Positions 59,201-64,000 of a DNA stretch of 64,000 bases are shown in pieces. The DNA is taken from contig JAGFBZ010001548.1 in assembly GCA_018398805.1 (NCBI GenBank), forward strand, positions 1 to 64,000. The letters run 5' to 3'. This DNA comes from Hirundichthys speculiger. Lineage: Eukaryota > Chordata > Actinopteri > Beloniformes > Exocoetidae. How positions within the stretch are numbered: position 1 is the stretch's first letter; the number at the start of each line of letters is the position of its first letter. The translations under genes and the position numbers were made by a program. A model generated the notes under the pieces. The model saw only the letters and a program-made list of their open reading frames with translations, ran no database searches and was not told the DNA's origin.

Positions 59201-60533
59201 TAGTGTTCCTTTCTTCCTACGGTCAATCACCATCTCCCTCGTGTTGTCCGCATTGAGCAATAGGTGATTTTTTTTTCCAACCTACTCCACAAAACCATCC
59301 ACCAGCACTCTTTACTCCTCTTTCTGTCCATCCCTCATACACCCAACAACTGTCATCAGGAAAATTTTGAAGGTGGATTGACCCTGAGTTGTACTGAAAA
59401 TATGTGGTGTGCATGTTGTGATCAGGAGAGGAGACAGCACAATAGGCCCTGTACCACTCACCACTACATCAGACAGAGCATGGTTCAGACAGACAAGCTG
59501 TGGTCTACCTGTCAGGAAGTCAGTTATCCAGGACACAGTGGACGTGCCTACACCCATCAGCCACAGCTTCTCACTGAGAGATGAGGAAGAATTAGGTCAG
59601 ACAGAAGCCTCTATGATCTTGTTTAAACAAAGATGATGTTTGTATATAAAACTATGGTCTGAAATGAGAGTTAGGGAGCAGATGGAAGTGGAATAAAGAA
59701 GAGGAATTAATGTCAGTCACAGCAAGACAGAATACTTGTGTTTAGCTGAGAGGGAAGCAGGTGGAATGGTTAAGGATACAAGACTAGAGGAGAAGAAGAG
59801 GCAGGAGTTGAAATACTTGGGCTCAGCTGCTCAGGGCAATGAGATCTGTGGAGAAGAGGTGAAAAATAGAGTACATGCAGTAAAGAGAGATGATTTTCTA
59901 CAGTTTAATGTAACATGTTTTTTTTTATTGTCCCCCCCAACAGCTCTTTTTTCAAACCTGACCACCAGACTCCCACTATCCACAGATCTTCAGTCCGTCT
60001 CCTCAGAGCTTCCAAATATCGTCCAGCTGGCAAAACCAGATGCTGTATCACAAACCCCTCCACGAGTCTGTGGAGTTCAAGCCCGGACTGGCCGCAATCT
60101 TGGTCACACTTTTCCCACCCTCTACGCCTGTAAGTTCTGCAGTCAAATCTTCCACCTGCCCAGCTTGCTGCGGAGGCATTACAGCCAGTGCCAGCACAGG
60201 TTCCAGCAACGTTGTCAGCAGCCCATAACTGCAGGCAGAGCTAGCAGGCTGCAGCTTTACCCACCGGGCTGCAGCCCCTTCTGTTGCACAGTGTGCAACC
60301 GGGAGTTCAACCGCCTGGAGAATCTGAAAACCCACCTTCGCATTCACACAGGAGAAAGGCCTTACACCTGTTCTGTCTGCTCAAAGTGTTTCCGCCACTC
60401 TGGAGCATTAACACGTCATTTCCGGATCCATACTGGAGAGAAGCCTTACATCTGTGGACAGTGTGGGAAGTCTTTTAGAAACTGTGGTGGGCTCAAATTC
60501 CATCAGCGTTCCCACAGCAAGCAGCTACAGTAG
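56287..60533 (+). CDS. C2H2 zinc-finger protein with N-terminal coiled coil
   Basis: Three coding exons, 56287-56734, 58264-58530 and 59944-60533, join in phase 1 twice and give 434 residues. The start is the first of two adjacent ATGs (MMPLLTRSQ); an ETS-like site CCGGAAGTG lies about 100 bp upstream. Residues about 37-85 form a likely coiled coil (HEELRRENESLKEKLQRAE). The second exon is acidic (KQEEQEEPVDGASLSLDLIK). The third holds four fingers from about residue 301. Finger 1 is C2HC, with Cys in place of the last His. Fingers 2-4 are standard, with TGERPY and TGEKPY linkers. It is probably a nuclear DNA-binding regulator. The layout (coiled coil, acidic middle, C-terminal fingers) is common in fish zinc-finger genes, but I do not recognise an orthologue. 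Intron 2 holds LINE relics; intron 1 holds Tc1 relics. Confidence 0.85.
57330..57545 (-). pseudogene. Tc1/mariner transposase fragment, C-terminal part
   Basis: On the minus strand: LDWPAQSPDLNLTENLWDVI, the W-P-x-x-S-P-D-L-N-x-x-E-N-L-W catalytic-domain block with the second acidic pair of Tc1-family enzymes. Stops follow. It is in intron 1 of the zinc-finger gene. Confidence 0.75.
57690..58135 (+). pseudogene. Second Tc1-like transposase fragment, opposite strand
   Basis: Plus-strand pieces WVFQMDSDPTRTIK (compare WVFQQDNDPKHT in Tc1 enzymes), EWPPQSPGLKPVEHL-like sequence after a frameshift, and CCAAAATTCCAGCAAACTAG near the 3' end match a Tc1 C-terminus and tail. It is a different copy from the neighbouring minus-strand fragment, being in reverse orientation. 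Confidence 0.7.
58770..59570 (-). pseudogene. Rex1-type LINE reverse transcriptase relic
   Basis: Minus-strand frames include STVSWITDFLTGRPQLVCL and, further 3', FYQSYVASALFVSVVCWGSR with LSKLIKKAASVTGYR. These match the thumb and C-terminal region of Rex1-type fish LINE polymerases. Frameshifts separate them. It lies antisense in intron 2 of the zinc-finger gene. Confidence 0.75.
59700..59895 (+). pseudogene. RTE-type LINE fragment, C-terminal
   Basis: The frame reads TEYLCLAEREAGGMVKDTRL, then ELKYLGSAAQGNEICGEEVK. The K-Y-L-G-S block and E-V-K-x-R-V are typical of the end of RTE polymerases. It runs into the zinc-finger gene's third exon region, ending about 45 bp before the acceptor. 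Confidence 0.7.
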
Positions 60534-61173
60534 TGTCAAAATCTACTGGTGGAACCAGCTGAAGTGATGTACTGTGCAGTTTAAATGTAACTACTTTTCT
60601 GTAGGAATCCATTTCCACATTTCATTTGAGGTTCCTCACACTTGATAGTGAACATCAGATTTTGAACTATTAAATTTACAGTTGTTGAACATGATCTATG
60701 GTATGTTCATGCAGAATCAGCAATCCATTATTGTCTGAACTTGTGGAACATGCCCAAGCTGTTCCTTTTGAGGTTGTGTTGTCTTAATCTTTCATTCGCA
60801 AAGCAGAATGTAAACAAGAGTAAAGGAACTATCACACATTATAATGCTCAGTCAAAACTTGTCAAAATACTCTGTGACTTTGGATAGTTTGTGAACTGGC
60901 ATAACAATAATGATACAGTATTTAAGATGTTTCATATTAGAATTCTCTGTGTGTGGTGTCTTTCAATGCAACTCTTTTTTTTATTTATTATTTTTTCTTT
61001 TGATCATTTGAATAAAATCATTGGATGAACCAGTCTGACGTCCCTTTTCTTGCCACCTATGTTTTTCTAATCTCTTCCTCTGCTTTACTGATGCACATAT
61101 GTATTTTGTGACTACACCAAATATTAATTTGACCAAATTAATATATGGCCTGGAGATTGCATAGGAAATTACA
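60534..61173. other. 3' UTR of the zinc-finger gene and following DNA
   Basis: A poly(A) signal AATAAA is at 61011-61016, some 480 bp after the stop. No exon is recognised. Confidence 0.5.
61011..61016 (+). terminator. Candidate polyadenylation signal of the zinc-finger gene
   Basis: AATAAA in TTTGAATAAAATCATTGG. No earlier AATAAA is evident after the stop codon. Confidence 0.5.
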
Positions 61174-61371
61174 CTCACCGGGCCGTTTTTATTAGGTACA
61201 CCTTGTTAGTACCGGGTTGGACCCCCTTTTGCCTTCAGAACTGCCTTAATCCTTCGTGGCATAGTTTCAACAAGGTACTGGAAACATTCCTCAGAGACTG
61301 GTCCATACTGACATGATAACAACACACAGTTTCTGCAGATTTGTCGGCTGCACATCCAGGATGTGAATCTC
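61174..61371. repeat. Fragment of a common teleost repeat (TTAGTACCGGGTTGG family)
   Basis: Begins TACACTCACCGGGCCGTTTT and includes ACCTTGTTAGTACCGGGTTG and CTGCCTTAATCCTTCGTGGC. I know this as a widespread fish repeat but not its class. It is cut short at about 61371, where a Tc1-like sequence begins. Confidence 0.6.
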
Positions 61372-61895
61372 CGGATGGTTTCCATGTTTTCTCCACTTGT
61401 GGATAATGACTCTCACTGTGGTTGGCTGGAGCCCATGAGCCCTAGAAAGGGCTTTGTAACCTTTTCCAGACTGATAGATGTCAATTTAATTTGTTTCTCA
61501 TCAGTTCCTCAATTTTTTTGGACCGCAGCATGATATCTTGCTTTTTCGGATCTTTTGGCCTTTGTCAGACAGGTTCTATTCAAGCGATCTCTTGATTTGA
61601 CGGGTCTGGCAGTAATCAAACCTGGGTGGTGGCCAGTGAAACTAAACTCAGCTTTCCAAAAAACTGGATTTAGCACAGTTACTTCATGATTTAACAAAGG
61701 GGGCAATTAGTTTTTCACATAGGGCCACGTAGGTTTGGATAGTTTTTTTTTTTCACTTAAAAACAGCATTTTGTGGTTACTTGCTTTATCTCTGCCTAAT
61801 ATTTCAGTCTGTTTGAAACATTTAAGACTGACAAACTTGCAAATAAAAAAAAGAAATCAGGAAGGGGGCAAATACTTTTTCATAGCATGGTCAAT
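61372..61895 (-). pseudogene. Tc1-like element, 5' part, antisense
   Basis: The right end, GGGGGCAAATACTTTTTCAT, is the terminal repeat type. Minus-strand translation begins MLRSKKIEELMRNKLN and, after a shift, reaches the second helix and IIHKWRKH. This matches the helix-turn-helix DNA-binding start of Tc1 transposases. The catalytic part is missing. Confidence 0.7.
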
Positions 61896-63411
61896 TTTGC
61901 TAAGATGCTGCCAGCTTCAGACAATAATGGTATTATTTTTATATTTCATTGTAAAGTGCATACATAGACAGATAGAATAACATGACATTAATTTCACAGA
62001 AAGATAACAATGGCTGGGAGATATTCAGGTGCCCAGCAAAGTTTAACAGAATATATTTACCATCTAAGTTCACGTGAACAAAGATCTTATCAAAGGAGAA
62101 AAAAAAGGTAATGTAAATAGTTTTGTACATGCTCATAGATATTATTTAGGGACACTAATATACTGTATGTACTAGACTTAGTCTGAAATATTCTGGTGTT
62201 GAATTACAGTTCTCATTTTCTTTGAAGCGTTTACTTGAAATATGGTTGTAGCTCACAATATAATTATTGCCAGTCAAAAACTGTTGTTTCTGACATCCAT
62301 ACATTTATCTTTCACCTGTCTTCAGTAATAACTTTGATATACTGTTAAGATTTAGGGATGAAAAACAATTAACACTATAAATCCAACACTATCACATTGT
62401 GGATAAACTGATGCTCTTGCTATGTTCCATTTCTCCTTGCTTTCTTAAATGACAAAGTCATTGAATATTTGCATCAGTTTGTGCTGTTTTTAATTGTTCA
62501 GATTAACTATATGCTGGACAATGTGTTCAAGTAGGATCAATCAGGACACAGAACATTACATCAAAGTTTCTGCAATGCTGTTGCATGTTCACTGATAACC
62601 TACTACTCTCTCCACCCTTTCCATCATTAACAGTGTTTTGTGATTATGCTCATCACTGTATCAGTTTTTATCTGTCTCCTCACTCATTGTCACTTATCTG
62701 TTTGTTCTTGTGTAAAAACAAAGTTCCAGATTCCTTTAGAGGAATACAACTGTTAAAGGGGTAAGGACGCATGGAGCTTAAAACTTGATATTTTTTCTCC
62801 TCAAACACGTCATTGTATTCTTATTTTCAATCATTGCACAGTAGTTATGAAACCTTTATTGACAAATGGAGTAGGCTACTCAGACTTTCTCATAGTGCAG
62901 TAAGCAAATTGTTATGAACAAATTACAACTGTGTTGGAACGTGTAATGAATAAAATCCACCTATAGGATCATTTTTAGAACATTTTTGGGATATTTTGTA
63001 TCCTAATAGTTTCCTAATTTCTATGCTGTAACAATGCTTCTTGGCAATAAATCTACTGCTGGAGAGCCTGTTTTTTTCCCCTTGTAAATGGTGCCACATT
63101 TGAAAAGCAGAGCTGAGTATATGGGTTACACTGTTGAAAGATTGGCTACATCTTGTCTACCAATGCCAAACAGCTTTTGATTACCATTGCTATTGACTCA
63201 ATCTGATTGTAAGCACCTGTGAGCATGGGCTCTGCTACAGTGGTCATTGTCAGCTCCAAGAATCGGCATGCCACGTCTGACTGATCTGGATAGTGATAGT
63301 GATAGGAAAACTTCAAACTGGTGTTCCGCAAAACCAAAATGTGGCATTATGTGGATTTAGCCCCAGTGCCATCTGCAAACTGAAGGCCAAATTACAATAT
63401 GATGGCTGATG
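61896..63411. other. Intergenic sequence with no recognised feature
   Basis: AT-rich, with short unclassified open frames and no exon-like or repeat-like ends recognised. Confidence 0.4.
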
Positions 63412-63728
63412 CAGGGCTGGACTGGGACCAAAAAATGGCCCGGGCATTTTTGGTCCCTGGCGGCCCACCATACACCGGGGACATACTGCGTTCACATCAG
63501 CGCAGCACTGGAGCGCTTATTAGCTGCAGTGTCTCTTTTTTGAGTTTGTAGTTGTCGTCGTCGTCCCCCCCCGGAGATTTTTATGAGCCGATACCGGTCC
63601 GTCCGTCGCGGTCAATAAAAACTATATACTTTTTTTTTTTTTTTTTTATGACAGACCTGGGCCGGCCCACAGATGTGCGTCGGCCCACCGGGCATTGTCC
63701 GGTACGCCCGATGGCCAGTCCATGCCTG
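63412..63728. mobile_element. Non-autonomous hAT element, 317 bp, with exact 8-bp target duplication
   Basis: The ends CAGGGCTGGACTGGGACC and GGCCAGTCCATGCCTG are imperfect inverted repeats. GGCTGATG flanks both sides exactly (63404-63411 and 63729-63736). It is GC-rich, with no coding frame. A T run (about 63632-63648) lies inside. Confidence 0.92.
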
Positions 63729-64000
63729 GGCTGATGTCAGAGACAGGCTGTGAAGTGGGCGTCTCAAGAATATGACATTCCAAGAATTTCCTCATCCTGT
63801 CAGCATTTAGGAAGCACAAGCAGTCTTCTGCAGATTTGCAGTTGAGATTTGTAGGATGATATGCTAGATGACTCTGCCCAGACAATCTGGAACAGACTGC
63901 ACTCAACCCATCTTCGGGTGCCAGCAGTCCTGACCTCATCCTCATTGAACAGTTGTGGGATCAGCTTTGGCATGGTTTTGTGGCAGAGTGATCACCACAA

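Overview
This window is nuclear DNA from a ray-finned (teleost) fish. The genes have short exons bounded by GT-AG introns, the proteins closely match vertebrate families, and the intergenic and intronic DNA is full of repeat families I associate with fish (hAT, Tc1/mariner, PIF/Harbinger-like, piggyBac, Rex1/L2/RTE/L1-type LINEs, TA/TG/CTAT microsatellites). I ran no searches. Gene identities come from translating the exons and comparing them with remembered vertebrate families, and splice sites were placed by eye.

Layout. 1-4.1 kb: a repeat-bearing flank and the last two coding exons of gprc5b (+). 4.1-11 kb: no host gene seen, a patchwork of mobile elements including a PIF-like element, an L1-type ORF1 relic, a piggyBac relic and a LINE tail ending in a long CTAT array. 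11.1-21.3 kb: knop1 (+), lysine-rich nucleolar protein. 23.5-29.7 kb: exosc1 (-), exosome cap subunit, 8 coding exons. 30.8-34.2 kb: pgam1 (-), 4 coding exons. 34.6-38.3 kb: nested transposons, a Tigger/pogo-like element and an AT-rich tract. 38.7-46.7 kb: pi4k2a (+), 9 coding exons with one GC-AG intron. 49.7-52.6 kb: avpi1 (-), 2 coding exons. 55.7-56.0 kb: cox8 (+). 56.3-60.5 kb: an unnamed C2H2 zinc-finger gene (+). 60.5-64 kb: no gene, several mobile elements.

The genes are mostly housekeeping and do not form one pathway: RNA decay (exosc1), nucleolar function (knop1), glycolysis (pgam1), phosphoinositide synthesis (pi4k2a), respiratory chain (cox8). Orientations: knop1 and exosc1 converge; pgam1 and exosc1 are in tandem with about 1.1 kb between the pgam1 stop and the exosc1 start; pgam1 and pi4k2a diverge; pi4k2a and avpi1 converge; avpi1 and cox8 diverge; cox8 and the zinc-finger gene are in tandem, 254 bp apart. 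From memory, GPRC5B/KNOP1 are neighbours on human 16p12 and EXOSC1/PGAM1/PI4K2A/AVPI1 on human 10q24, so the window appears to hold a synteny junction near 21-23 kb.

I found no previously undescribed biological system. The most informative non-genic signals are several transposons with exact target-site duplications, a three-deep nested insertion, a perfect 23-bp hairpin at the start of the L1-like relic, and sequence shared between two otherwise different non-autonomous elements.
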